Source: Tolypothrix brevis GSE-NOS-MK-07-07A
GTDB taxonomy: Bacteria; Cyanobacteriota; Cyanobacteriia; Cyanobacteriales; Nostocaceae
Reading direction: 5' to 3'
Assembly (NCBI GenBank): GCA_019358985.1
Contig: JAHHIJ010000002.1
Location: 124,001-188,000 of the forward strand
DNA length: 64,000 nt
Part shown: positions 27,303-36,020 of the stretch, piece by piece
Numbering within the stretch: the stretch's first letter is position 1
Layout: the number at the start of each line of letters is the position of its first letter
Program-made: the position numbers and the translations under genes
The notes under the pieces: model-generated
Told to the model about the DNA's origin: nothing
Databases searched by the model: none
Seen by the model: the letters and a program-made list of their open reading frames with translations, nothing else

Positions 27303-29081
27303 ATGCCTAAAAACGAAGCTAACTCCGCCCTAAAAATCATTCCATTGGGCGGCTTACATGAAATTGGAAAAAATACCTGCGTTTTCGAGTATGATGACGA
27401 AATTATCCTATTAGATGCAGGTTTGGCTTTCCCGACAGAGGCAATGCACGGAGTAAACATTGTTCTGCCAGATACAACTTATCTAAGGGAAAATCGCCAC
27501 AAAATTAAAGGGATGATCGTAACCCACGGTCATGAAGACCATATCGGGGGTATCGCTTTTCACCTCAAGCAATTTGATATTCCGGTGATTTATGGTCCGA
27601 GACTAGCACTGGCAATGTTAGAAGGTAAATTAGAAGAAGCTGGTGTACGCGATCGCACTGAATTAAGAACAGTCAGACCCCGTGATGTCGTGCGATTTGG
27701 CAAATCGTTTGTAGTCGAGTATATCCGTAATACTCACTCCATCGCCGATAGTTTTACTGTGGCGATTAATACCCCAGTTGGTGTAGTCATTCACACGGGC
27801 GACTTTAAAATTGACCACACCCCAGTCGATGGTGAGCATTTTGACTTGCAACGACTAGCCGAACACGGTGAAAAAGGCGTACTTTGTTTGATGAGTGACT
27901 CAACCAACTCAGAAATAGCCGGATTTACCCCCTCAGAACGTTCAGTTTATCCCAACTTAGAGCGCATCTTCATGCAAACACCTGGGCGACTGTTCGTGAC
28001 TACCTTCGCTTCCAGCGTGCATCGCATCAACATGACTTTACAACTGGCGCAGAAGTATAACCGAGTTGTAGCGGTTGTTGGGCGTTCAATGCTGAATTTG
28101 ATTGCCCATGCGCGTAATCTGGGTTACATCAAGTGTGAAGATAATCTTTTACAGCCGTTACACGCGGTTCGGAATATACCAGAAGATAAAGTGCTGATTT
28201 TGACTACTGGCTCCCAAGGTGAACCGATGTCAGCAATGACACGGATTGCTAATAAAGAACACCCCCACATCAGAATCAGGCAAGGCGATACAGTAGTATT
28301 CTCAGCTAACCCGATTCCCGGAAATACCATTGCTGTCGTCAACACCATCGATAAGTTGATGATGCAGGGCGCAAATGTAATTTACGGTAGAGATAAAGGA
28401 ATACACGTATCCGGTCACGGCTGTCAAGAAGACCAAAAGCTGATGATGGCATTGACTCGACCTAAATACTTCTTGCCAATTCACGGCGAACATCGGATGC
28501 TGGTGAAGCACTCCCAGACAGCTCAAAGTGTGGGCATTCCGGCAGAGAACATGGTGATTATAAATAATGGCGATGTCATAGAATTAACTGAAAATTCTAT
28601 GAAAATTGCTGGTAAAGTGCCGTCTGGTATAGAACTAGTAGATACTTCTAGTTCTGGCATGGTTAGTTCCAAAGTATTGCAAGAACGGCAACGCATGGCT
28701 TCAGAAGGTATCGTCACCATCGCTGCGGCAATAGATTGGCATGGTAAGCTGATGGCAAAACCAGAAATTCACCTGCGCGGGGTAGTGACAAGTATAGAGC
28801 GATCGCTACTGCAAAAGTGGGTACAACAGCGCATTGAAGAAATCCTCAGCGTGCGTTGGTCTGAATTTAGCAATCCTGGCTTTGAAAACGAGCAATCAGA
28901 GATGGACTGGGGTGGATTGCAAGGCATGTTAGAGCGGGAATTGCAACGATCAATCAGAAAGGAATTGCAATGTCAACCATCTGTAACTTTGTTGATGCAA
29001 ATTCCTGATGAACCTCCGGTGAAAGTTGCCACCGATGGCAGAAGGCGTCGGACTCGCACGACTGCTCAAGTGGCGTCGTAG
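27303..29081 (+). CDS. rnj: Ribonuclease J
   Basis: RNase J is a metallo-beta-lactamase/beta-CASP nuclease with endonuclease and 5'-exonuclease activity in mRNA turnover and rRNA maturation. The 592-residue protein has the HxHxDH zinc motif in THGHEDHIGG near residue 76, the SDSTNSE block, beta-CASP motifs including TTGSQGEPMSAMTRIA, and HVSGHG with PIHGEHRML. The tail ends in a basic RRRRTRT stretch. An AGGAG sits 6 bases before the ATG. The asd-dapA-rnj order is also found in related cyanobacteria. Confidence 0.96.
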   Translation: MPKNEANSALKIIPLGGLHEIGKNTCVFEYDDEIILLDAGLAFPTEAMHGVNIVLPDTTYLRENRHKIKGMIVTHGHEDHIGGIAFHLKQFDIPVIYGPRLALAMLEGKLEEAGVRDRTELRTVRPRDVVRFGKSFVVEYIRNTHSIADSFTVAINTPVGVVIHTGDFKIDHTPVDGEHFDLQRLAEHGEKGVLCLMSDSTNSEIAGFTPSERSVYPNLERIFMQTPGRLFVTTFASSVHRINMTLQLAQKYNRVVAVVGRSMLNLIAHARNLGYIKCEDNLLQPLHAVRNIPEDKVLILTTGSQGEPMSAMTRIANKEHPHIRIRQGDTVVFSANPIPGNTIAVVNTIDKLMMQGANVIYGRDKGIHVSGHGCQEDQKLMMALTRPKYFLPIHGEHRMLVKHSQTAQSVGIPAENMVIINNGDVIELTENSMKIAGKVPSGIELVDTSSSGMVSSKVLQERQRMASEGIVTIAAAIDWHGKLMAKPEIHLRGVVTSIERSLLQKWVQQRIEEILSVRWSEFSNPGFENEQSEMDWGGLQGMLERELQRSIRKELQCQPSVTLLMQIPDEPPVKVATDGRRRRTRTTAQVAS

Positions 29082-29091
29082 GAAGTTAAGA

Positions 29092-29325
29092 GAAAAGCTC
29101 ACGCAAAGACGCAAAGACGAGGCAGCGCGTTGCCGGGGTTTCCCCGGTTGTAGCGACTGCCTTAGCAAAAAAAGCTTTGAGTCTTTGCGTTTTGGTGTGA
29201 GATTTAAAGAAAGATGAAGACTAAGTACAGCTTTGCATAAATTGGTGGTGAGTTGAGGATTGAAATTTAAACGCAGAGGGGCGCAGAGGTAAGCGCAGAG
29301 GCACGCGGAGTATTAAGGGTTGTTA
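29092..29325. repeat. Inverted and tandem repeats after rnj
   Basis: CTCACGCAAAGACGCAAAGAC (29098 on) is partly complementary to GTCTTTGCGTTTTGGTGTGAG (ending near 29203), with a CCGGGG/CCCCGG hairpin inside. A second block at 29270-29310 has GCGCAGAGGTAAGCGCAGAGG units. Both are common dispersed repeats. No gene is seen. Confidence 0.6.
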
Positions 29326-29338
29326 AGGAAGATTGTAG

Positions 29339-29422
29339 ATGACACGTTTGGATAGTTCGCAGCTTGAACGTGATAAGCTACTGGTGACGATGTTAGATAA
29401 AGCCAAAAAACCTGCGGCTTGA
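29339..29422 (+). CDS. Possible 27-residue peptide upstream of the Uma2 gene
   Basis: A short frame encodes a charged peptide (MTRLDSSQLERDKLLVTMLD..., ending KKPAA) and stops 18 bases before the Uma2 ATG. AAGGAAG lies nine bases upstream of its ATG. It could be a leader or a fragment. I do not recognise a family. Confidence 0.25.
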   Translation: MTRLDSSQLERDKLLVTMLDKAKKPAA

Positions 29423-29440
29423 CTTGAGAAGGCGATCGCT

Positions 29441-30001
29441 ATGACGAAAACACCAATCAAAATTGCCACTCTTGAGGATTATCTAAATTTTGATGACGGT
29501 ACGGACAAGCGCTATGAACTTGAGGATGGGGTACTGGTAGAAATGCCTCCGGGTACTGGCAAACATGAGGCGATTATCACCCTACTATTAGTTCGCTTCT
29601 TTTTAGAAATTCAAAAAAGCGGACTGCCTTTACAACCCCGTCCCAACGGTACAGAGGTGCTGACCAACAAACAATCCAGACGACCTGATGTTTGTGTGAT
29701 TACTAACGAGCAGGCACAAAGTATTGAGAGTACCTCAGCTATCCTCAAGACTGCTCCACCGCTAATAGTTGAGGTGGTAAGTCCCGAATCTATTGACCGT
29801 GATTATAACCAAAAAACCTCTGAGTATGCCGCTATTGGGGTTATAGAGTATTGGATTGTTGACCCCCTGGAAAATAAGCTGACGGTGTGTCTGCTAGATC
29901 AGGGTAGTTACAAGCAAACTGTTTTTACCGGAAACCAACAAATTGTTTCTCAAACCTTTCCCCAACTAACCTTGAATACTCAGCAGGTGCTTTCAGCCTA
30001 G
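29441..30001 (+). CDS. Uma2-family (DUF820) putative endonuclease
   Basis: The 186-residue protein has the restriction-endonuclease-like core of the Uma2 family: YELEDGVLVEMPPGTGKHEA near the N-terminus, RPDVCVITNEQ near 85, PPLIVEVVSPESIDRDYNQK near 106-125 with the acidic ExV motif, and VIEYWIVDPLENKLTV. The family is greatly expanded in cyanobacteria; biochemical function is unproven and it is often regarded as mobile-element-associated. It lies in an accessory region beside repeats and a permease fragment. All core acidic residues appear present. Confidence 0.85.
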   Translation: MTKTPIKIATLEDYLNFDDGTDKRYELEDGVLVEMPPGTGKHEAIITLLLVRFFLEIQKSGLPLQPRPNGTEVLTNKQSRRPDVCVITNEQAQSIESTSAILKTAPPLIVEVVSPESIDRDYNQKTSEYAAIGVIEYWIVDPLENKLTVCLLDQGSYKQTVFTGNQQIVSQTFPQLTLNTQQVLSA

Positions 30002-30125
30002 AGTTATTATTATTAATATTTTTCATAACTGTCTCGGTTTAACCTCTTAGCCTGCGTAGGCAGGCTTAGTTCGTATAGCCGCGACTTTAGTCGTAGGATG
30101 CTAATAAACATCTGGTGGAAAAGAT

Positions 30126-30154
30126 GTAGAGACGTAGCACTGCTACGTCTCTAC
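30126..30154. repeat. Dispersed 29-bp palindrome
   Basis: GTAGAGACGTAGC / GCTACGTCTCTAC with a 3-base loop. The following ACAAGGGTTTTAGGCAACGCATA recurs beside the palindrome at 41430-41458. Confidence 0.7.
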
Positions 30155-30412
30155 AAGGGTTTTAGGCAACGCATAGTTCATTTCTTTTGTGGTAATAAAA
30201 TTATCGCACGCTTGAAGCGATACCTGCGGCACACTCCGTGATCGCACATCTGGATAAAGCAACCACAGCAATCCTATCTGAATTATTAAGCCAATCAATG
30301 CAACTGGAATTAATGCCCGCAAAAACTCTAAATAGCTGATACCGGAAAACGAGCCAATCAATATATTTTGCGGATTTCCGCTCAAAATTGCTACCGAATC
30401 AATAACGCTAAT
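30143..30412 (-). pseudogene. Fragment of an ArsB/NhaD-type anion permease
   Basis: The minus-strand frame reads VIDSVAILSGNPQNILIGS then FSGISYLEFLRALIPVALIG and a further hydrophobic helix. The SGNPQN..IGS..GISY pattern is typical of the ArsB/NhaD/CitM permease family, whose members have about 400 residues. Only about 90 codons survive, with no ATG before the conserved block and a tail that runs into palindromic repeat sequence. A frame just upstream (about 30415-30480) is also hydrophobic but out of phase. The remaining DNA up to 30863 shows only GGGAATGGG-type repeats and the promoter of the next gene. Confidence 0.55.
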
Positions 30413-30863
30413 CCTAAGTAAGTTAACCCTAATACGCTATAAATTCCATATTTAACGACAATCACTTTTTTACCGAAGACTGGGAACAACGGATTGGGAA
30501 TTGGGGACTAGGGAATGGGTAATGGTTTTGTCCAATTATCAATGCCCAATTTCCAGTAAAAATACTGGCACAAGCAACCTCCATTAAGTTTTGTAAATGT
30601 TACAATAAAACCTGTCTCAAGGCAGATGTCTTTATTAGAATTTAAACTGTGTCAAGTTATCAACAAGATAGTGCTAGTAGACTTCCAGTTTTGGGAAAAG
30701 TGCGGTTAACTTGACGTAGTAATAAGTAGATTCTGATTCTAGTAGCTACCTAAAGATCAGAATGTGTCTAAGTCAAAACACGATTCTTCCCGGAAAAATT
30801 ATTTACACATTGTAGAGAGTCATCGGACAGTTCCGAAACCTCACAAACACAGAGGAGCGAACC

Positions 30864-31241
30864 ATGAAGGTATTTGATAGTACCACGCCAAAGATTTTTT
30901 TAGCAAGCTGGGTATCGTTAAATCCAGCAAATGCACCTGACACTAATGTAACCGCGCTGTACAGTCGTTCCTCAGAGTCTGACCGTGACATTCTTCAACC
31001 GCTGCGGCTTTGGATAGACAATATTAAAGTAAGCGATCGCATTTTTGCTCACCGCTTGTGCAAATTGATTCCGGCTCAATGTCCTTTTGAGCGCGATGTA
31101 AAATTATTCGGTAAAACCCTGTTTCACATTCCACCGATGTGCAAGCTTAACCCCTTATACGAAGAAGTGGTTGGATTACGGTTTCGAGCGCTGTGCTATC
31201 TAGCCGATGATTGCGGCGAGGATATATCACAGTACTGCTAA
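30864..31241 (+). CDS. Mo-dependent nitrogenase C-terminal-domain protein
   Basis: The 125-residue protein carries the domain annotated as Mo-dependent nitrogenase C-terminal: LQPLRLWIDNIKVSDRIFAH, then RLCKLIPAQCPFERDVKLFG, then IPPMCKLNPLYEEVVGLRFR and the tail CYLADDCGEDISQYC. Several conserved cysteines are present. In cyanobacteria this domain occurs as small stand-alone proteins, and its role is not established despite the name. GAGGAG is 7 bases before the ATG. The first 45 residues are less conserved. A 21-bp minisatellite begins just after the stop. Confidence 0.85.
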   Translation: MKVFDSTTPKIFLASWVSLNPANAPDTNVTALYSRSSESDRDILQPLRLWIDNIKVSDRIFAHRLCKLIPAQCPFERDVKLFGKTLFHIPPMCKLNPLYEEVVGLRFRALCYLADDCGEDISQYC

Positions 31242-31250
31242 AAATAATAA

Positions 31251-31506
31251 AAGCGTTCCACTGGGCGGTAAAGACGTTCCGGCGCGCGGTAAAGACGTTC
31301 CACTGGGCGGTAAAGACGTTCCACTGGGCGGTAAAGACGTTCCGCTGGGCGGTAAAGACGTTCCACTGGGCGGTAAAGACGTTCCACTGGGCGGTAAAGA
31401 CGTTCCACTGGGCGGTAAAGACGTTCCACTGGGCGGTAAAGACGTTCCACTGGGCGGTAAAGACGTTCCACTGGGCGGTAAAGACGTTCCGGCGGAACGT
31501 CTCTAC
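31251..31506. repeat. 21-bp minisatellite, 11 units plus a partial
   Basis: Units GGTAAAGACGTTCCACTGGGC start at 31267 and repeat every 21 bp up to the unit at 31477; a partial copy precedes 31267. Two units vary (GGCGCGC at 31281, GCTGGGC at 31342). The last unit passes into GTAAAGACGTTCCGGCGGAA and CGTCTCTAC (31478-31506), a member of the dispersed 29-bp palindrome family. Because 21 is a multiple of three, long open frames appear on both strands; I regard them as artefacts. Confidence 0.95.
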
Positions 31507-33410
31507 TATTTTTTTTGCCATTTTTGAATCGCTGTTTGAGCTTCTTCGTAAGGAGCTGTTACCTCTGGAACTAAAAGAGCGGTTTCAATTGCGGCTTTAA
31601 ATTCGCCTCTAGCAGCACGCCTTTTGGCGAGAGATAAAATTATTTGACTCCATTTATTCATGGATTTTTGTGCTTCATCGAAGCCTGGTTGACCGGGTGA
31701 TACTTTCTTCGCTACTTCGATCGCCCGATTATAAGTAGATGCTTGTCCGCGCTGGATTAAGCCGTTAGCGGCGTCTAAAACGGTGGTATTACTAACATAC
31801 TGCTTTGCTTCTAGCCGCCACTGAGTAATTGCAGCTTGAGCCTTAGGATAAATCGGCTCGCTTTTGGTGATTAATCGAGCTGCGGCGATCGCACTCCCAT
31901 ATTGTCTTTGTTTGGCACGACCTTCCGCTAAATCTAAAATCATCCGGTTCCAAATCTTAATATTCTCCTGAGCTTGATCGTAAAGCGGTTCACCGGCTTT
32001 GATTTTCCGAGCAGTGACAATCGCCATTCTTAAGTCGCTAGCTTGAGTTTGTCTGAGCGACATTTTCGCCAAATCTAATACAGCTTGGTTTCGCTGTTGT
32101 GACTTAGAAATAAAAGCTGTTTGGGATTTGGGTTGATTTTCTGGTGGAACTGGGGGAATTGTCTCAGAAATAGAGCGGACAGTTGGTGTTTTGACGACAT
32201 TTATGTCACTAGTCGTAGGGGTAGGTGCTTTTGGCAATATTTCCCCAAATCTAAATCCTGGCTTATTGCGGACACAAATTAGCACGATTGAAGTTAGTAC
32301 CATTGTGGTGCCAACACCCCACAATACAAGCTGTTTCCACAATCGAGCATATCTCCTTCTTTTTTGGGGAAAGTTGATTCTACTAGAAGATTGAGAGACG
32401 TAGGATTGAGGTGATTCAGGGATAAATCTTCTACTTCTAGTCATCTGTGGGGAATTCAGAGTAGAAATATCCTCTGACGTTGCTTGACCTCCTCCGAAGC
32501 TGCGTGATATGGAAGTTATACTTGGGGCTTCTCCCCAGGTTAGTGGCTCAAGTGGAACTTGTTGTAACTGAGCCGAAGTTTCTCTGAAAGAATTTTCTTG
32601 GAGCGAGGGAGATGCAACAGCAACAGCAAACATTTCTTCTGTAGGAAAAATTGAGGCTTCGTTAGTGTTGCTGGTTTGAGTTTGGTAAGGTAAGATTTGT
32701 TGCGGTTTTGATGGAATAATAACAACAGGATTTTGTGTTGGACGCCAGTAGTGTCGAGAAAATTCTGGCGTGCGGAGACTCAAATAAGTTTTTAACTCTG
32801 TTAAGCTGCTACCATGACCGGAATGCAAAGCTGCTAACAAGGCTTCGGTAAAGATTCCGTGACCGAGTTCGTTACTTTCGTAAGAAAATTGTTCGCTTTG
32901 ACAAGAAACAATTGTGGCAATTTGGAGTTCTTGCGCTAGGTCTAAAATTTCTTGCCCAACGGGAGTATTTCCTTGAGCGCCAAAAGTGCGGTTAATATCC
33001 AACACTAGGACAAGATTCAAGTTGGCAAATTGCAGACTTTGCATCAGCGATCGCACTTGAATCCCAGTATGAAGCACCTGAGCGGGATTTCCTTCTACTG
33101 GCATCAAATAATCGTTGCCATTGTAGTTGACTCCGTAACCGCTAAAGAACAACCATACATAGTCTTGGGGTTGCCAAAAATTGGCGACTAAATCCTCAAG
33201 CAAAACGAGAATATTTTCTTTGCTGGGATAAGTCGATCTATTGCCAATAGGTGCTGAAGTATCTGTCATTAACAGACACTGTTGCGACGAAAAACCTGCT
33301 TGTGTAACGAAAAAATCTAAGACTGCCTCAGCATCTGCTTGAGCGCAACCTAAAGGCTGAAAGAATTGATATTGATTGATGCCTATAGCGATCGCCCAAT
33401 AATTTGCCAT
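31506..33410 (-). CDS. Pseudo-caspase (orthocaspase-like) with a transmembrane segment and C-terminal repeats
   Basis: Residues 1-245 have the caspase/peptidase C14 fold: MANYWAIAIGINQYQ, VWLFFSGYGVNYNGNDYLMP and LNLVLVLDINRTFG. The position of the catalytic His (SGHG) is Tyr92, and the position of the catalytic Cys (D-x-C-H) is Asn140, so peptidase activity is not expected. A basic stretch and one membrane segment follow near residues 357-380 (LVLWGVGTTMVLTSIVLICV). Residues about 435-634 contain four helical units of about 50 residues with the pattern LA..........AI..A..I..G.P.Y..AQ..I..W. Pseudo-orthocaspases with altered dyads are known in cyanobacteria. The last codons abut the minisatellite. 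Confidence 0.88.
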   Translation of the reverse strand: MANYWAIAIGINQYQFFQPLGCAQADAEAVLDFFVTQAGFSSQQCLLMTDTSAPIGNRSTYPSKENILVLLEDLVANFWQPQDYVWLFFSGYGVNYNGNDYLMPVEGNPAQVLHTGIQVRSLMQSLQFANLNLVLVLDINRTFGAQGNTPVGQEILDLAQELQIATIVSCQSEQFSYESNELGHGIFTEALLAALHSGHGSSLTELKTYLSLRTPEFSRHYWRPTQNPVVIIPSKPQQILPYQTQTSNTNEASIFPTEEMFAVAVASPSLQENSFRETSAQLQQVPLEPLTWGEAPSITSISRSFGGGQATSEDISTLNSPQMTRSRRFIPESPQSYVSQSSSRINFPQKRRRYARLWKQLVLWGVGTTMVLTSIVLICVRNKPGFRFGEILPKAPTPTTSDINVVKTPTVRSISETIPPVPPENQPKSQTAFISKSQQRNQAVLDLAKMSLRQTQASDLRMAIVTARKIKAGEPLYDQAQENIKIWNRMILDLAEGRAKQRQYGSAIAAARLITKSEPIYPKAQAAITQWRLEAKQYVSNTTVLDAANGLIQRGQASTYNRAIEVAKKVSPGQPGFDEAQKSMNKWSQIILSLAKRRAARGEFKAAIETALLVPEVTAPYEEAQTAIQKWQKK

Positions 33411-33605
33411 CGCGCTTTTTCTACTTATTGTTTATTTGCATAAAATTGCGGTTGGCTTTGCTGAAAAAACAAGGCTAACCTATGTCATATAGTTCAGGTG
33501 ATTCTGAATGAGGCTTCTGATTATGTGTAATTTTTATTACATTTTTTATCCGAAAATACCTTCGCTTATTTCAAATTACAGATCATCAGTAAGGAGCATA
33601 AAGCT

Positions 33606-34190
33606 ATGAGCAGAAGTGTTGCTCACCAACTATTATCCATCATTCCCTTTTCAGTTATTAGCCAAATTGCCAAAGAAATCCGGATAGTTCCTTTAATTGT
33701 TTTGCTTGGTACTGCAATTCCGGTGTGGCTTGTGTGTGAAGCGATCGCCCCTACTAGTGTGCAAGCTTATACCGCGAGAGTTGACTTGGCAATTGACACT
33801 TTACCAGAAGAAAACTACGAAACCATCCTCAGGAGAGCGGAAGCGGTAGCTAGGGCAGCGGCTCAACGTAGCTTTGACCAAGATATTTTAGTTACAGACG
33901 TTTCCGTAATTGTAACCGCTCAAAATTATGGCGCGATCGCTCCAGTTTTGGCATTAGAAGTTAGTCGTCCGCAATGGCGAAATCGTCCTGATCCGCATGT
34001 TTGGGCAACTTACTTTAAAACTGCGCGATCGCTCCTATTTTTTGGACGAGATTCCCCAACCGCAAATTCTCCTCCACCAGTTCCTACTACCCCCACGCCA
34101 GCCCCAACTCCCAATTTGAACAAAAGCCCACAACCTATTAATGTTCCGCTAATTACACCTCCTCTAGGGAACCCGGAACCGAAACGTTGA
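33606..34190 (+). CDS. Membrane-anchored protein with a proline-rich tail
   Basis: The 194-residue protein has an N-terminal hydrophobic segment near residues 27-52 (IVPLIVLLGTAIPVWLVCEA), probably a signal anchor, and a middle domain (YTARVDLAIDTLPEENYETI ... VSVIVTAQNYGAIAPVLALE). The C-terminal 45 residues are proline-rich (PPPVPTTPTPAPTP). I do not recognise a named family; similar hypothetical proteins occur in cyanobacteria. The middle domain would lie outside the cytoplasmic membrane. AAGGAGC lies 8 bases upstream of the ATG. It is divergent from the pseudo-caspase gene. Confidence 0.7.
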   Translation: MSRSVAHQLLSIIPFSVISQIAKEIRIVPLIVLLGTAIPVWLVCEAIAPTSVQAYTARVDLAIDTLPEENYETILRRAEAVARAAAQRSFDQDILVTDVSVIVTAQNYGAIAPVLALEVSRPQWRNRPDPHVWATYFKTARSLLFFGRDSPTANSPPPVPTTPTPAPTPNLNKSPQPINVPLITPPLGNPEPKR

Positions 34191-34264
34191 AAATTCGGCA
34201 ATGGGCATTTGAGGAGGGGAAAAGGGGAAAGGGGAAAGAATTATTACCAATGCCCAATGCCCCA

Positions 34265-35242
34265 TTACCTAGTTTTCGGTACAAATCTCAAGTAAGTACC
34301 TCCCAATCCTTCAACAATTGCGCGGGTATTTGCCGTCATCATTTTCTCGTAGGTTTCTCCCTCGCTTCCTGGTTCACCTAAACCATCGGTAAAAAGTTCT
34401 CTTTGGGAAACTTTGACTTTCGCTTGTCTTGCTACAGACTCAATTAAGTTGGGGTTGATTGTCGTTTCGGCAAAAATTGTCGGCACCCTCGCTTGCTTGA
34501 TATTATTTACTAAGCCTTTGACTCGTGCATCTGTGGGTTTTCCTTCGGTACTGATGCCTTCTAGGGTGCCTTTTAATGAAAGACCGTAAGAAGAAGCATA
34601 ATAACCCATTGCATTATGAGTTGTAACTAATTTGCGTTGATTGGCAGGAATAGTTGTAATTGTTGACTTAACCCAACTATCAAGCTGAGTTAGCTCACTT
34701 TTGATTTGTCGGGCATTACTGCTATAAAGCGGTGCGTTTTTTGGTGAGATTTTTTGTAGGTTGCGACTGATGACATCCACCATTGCGATCGCATTCTTGA
34801 CATTATGCCAAACATGAGGATCGTTTATCTTGCTATTTTGCACCTGCTGTGGTTTGGGAACCGCAACTTGACCTACTGCAATTTTCGGTGTACGGTTTTT
34901 ACTAGCTTTAATCAATCTAATCAAACTTGGTTCCAGATTGTAACCGTTGTATAAAATAAGGGAAGCCGTCTGCATCGCTTCCCGGTCTTCCGGGTTTGGT
35001 TGATAAACGTGCGGATCTGCTCCTGGGGGAATCAAGCAGGTCAGATTAACTGAGTTACCCGCTACTTGTCTAGTTAAATCACACAGTACGCTTGTAGTTG
35101 CGACTACTTGAGGCAAATTATTATTTCTACTACTGGTTTGCGTGAAAGCGGTGTTTGTATTTTGATTACAGCCAGCGAATCCAATCGCTAAAGCAAGAAG
35201 GGCAAGTTGCAGGAAGTTACTTGATGGTATTTTTTTTGACAT
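34265..35242 (-). CDS. Metal ABC transporter substrate-binding lipoprotein (ZnuA/TroA-like)
   Basis: The 325-residue protein starts at MSKKIPSSNF (35242); the ATG at 35290 would add 16 residues before a good lipoprotein signal. The lipobox is IGFAGC. Likely metal ligands are His in PGADPHVYQP, His in DPHVWHN, a third His in VTTHNAMGYY and an acidic residue late in the protein (the FAETTINPN region). A third His instead of Glu is more typical of zinc-type than manganese-type (MntC) receptors, and the His-rich loop of many ZnuA proteins is missing. The ATPase and permease genes are not in the window. A CxCxxC exported protein is encoded just upstream on the same strand. Confidence 0.88.
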   Translation of the reverse strand: MSKKIPSSNFLQLALLALAIGFAGCNQNTNTAFTQTSSRNNNLPQVVATTSVLCDLTRQVAGNSVNLTCLIPPGADPHVYQPNPEDREAMQTASLILYNGYNLEPSLIRLIKASKNRTPKIAVGQVAVPKPQQVQNSKINDPHVWHNVKNAIAMVDVISRNLQKISPKNAPLYSSNARQIKSELTQLDSWVKSTITTIPANQRKLVTTHNAMGYYASSYGLSLKGTLEGISTEGKPTDARVKGLVNNIKQARVPTIFAETTINPNLIESVARQAKVKVSQRELFTDGLGEPGSEGETYEKMMTANTRAIVEGLGGTYLRFVPKTR

Positions 35243-35349
35243 CACTGTCAGGCATCTGTTGAAAATTGTAGCAGTTGGATTCACATCCAATTAAAATTAA
35301 ATAGGAGTACAACGTTGTGCTGTACCCCTACTGCATAACTTATAACTTT

Positions 35350-35616
35350 TTAAATGCCTGGAAATGGTAGCTTACCTTGCAATAGCTGAGAATTAGCTTG
35401 AACGCAACTAGCGCAATTACAACCAAGTTGATCTTTAATAGGATTAGATTCTTGAGTGAATTTTGGTGTAAGCGATTGGGAAATTGGTTGTGTAGATACC
35501 AAAGTAACCTGGGCTGTAGGTGCATTGACAATCGACGCTGTGGCTGGTAAGGCAAGCATCAATGCTGATGCTACAACTACAGGAAAGGCGAGCAAAATAA
35601 GTTTGGCGATCTTCAT
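35350..35616 (-). CDS. Small exported protein with a GCNCxxC motif
   Basis: The 88-residue protein has a Sec signal (MKIAKLILLAFPVVVASALM, cleavage near ALPATAS) and a short mature chain ending with LGCNCASCVQAN. The same GC(D/N)CxxC motif ends the exported protein at 42189-42554. No catalytic domain is visible. The cysteine cluster suggests metal or thiol chemistry outside the cytoplasm. It lies about 110 bp upstream of the metal-binding lipoprotein on the same strand, so the two may be co-transcribed. An ACAACGTTGT palindrome lies in the spacer. Confidence 0.65.
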   Translation of the reverse strand: MKIAKLILLAFPVVVASALMLALPATASIVNAPTAQVTLVSTQPISQSLTPKFTQESNPIKDQLGCNCASCVQANSQLLQGKLPFPGI

Positions 35617-35693
35617 AAGTGATAAATTACAGAGGGTCTTGCAGATACAGCATATCCCAACAGATTGTTCACCATCAACTCAAAGATAAAGAC

Positions 35694-36020
35694 TTAAAGC
35701 GACACCACCGTTTCCCCAGCTTGATTTCCCCCATGACGGGGGCGAAGATGCAAGGTGATTTCCGTATCAAGTCGCTTGAGAAAAACAAGCAGCTTGCCCT
35801 CGCTGAACCGTTGAAACTCGCCCTTCATTAGATGAGATACTTCCGGCTGTGGAATGCCGAGGAGGTCACTGATTTCCCGCTGTTTCAAATTACGTTGCTT
35901 TAGAAGCCGAAGTACCTGAATCCCTATCTTGCCACGGGTAAAAAGTTCTTCTGCATTTTCTAAACCAAGGTCAGCAAAAACGTTGCCGCTGCTTTCCTCA
36001 AAAACGGTTTCTTTGGTCAT
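35694..36020 (-). CDS. XRE-family antitoxin (HigA-like)
   Basis: The 108-residue protein has an XRE helix-turn-helix in its middle: LLKQRNLKQREISDLLGIPQ followed by PEVSHLMKGEFQRFSEGKLL (residues about 38-80). The N-terminus and tail are less conserved. Its ATG overlaps the stop of the upstream toxin gene by 4 bp (ATGA), the toxin-first order of HigBA-type pairs. It should neutralise the toxin and repress the shared promoter, where a perfect palindrome is present. Confidence 0.85.
   Translation of the reverse strand: MTKETVFEESSGNVFADLGLENAEELFTRGKIGIQVLRLLKQRNLKQREISDLLGIPQPEVSHLMKGEFQRFSEGKLLVFLKRLDTEITLHLRPRHGGNQAGETVVSL

Noticed and set aside
31147-31600. Long overlapping open frames on both strands across the 21-bp array (GKDVPLG, AVKTFHW, NVFTAQW and RLYRPVE repeats)
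   Set aside because: The unit length is a multiple of three without stops in any of these frames, so the frames follow from the repeat. There is no ribosome binding site, domain or conserved flank.
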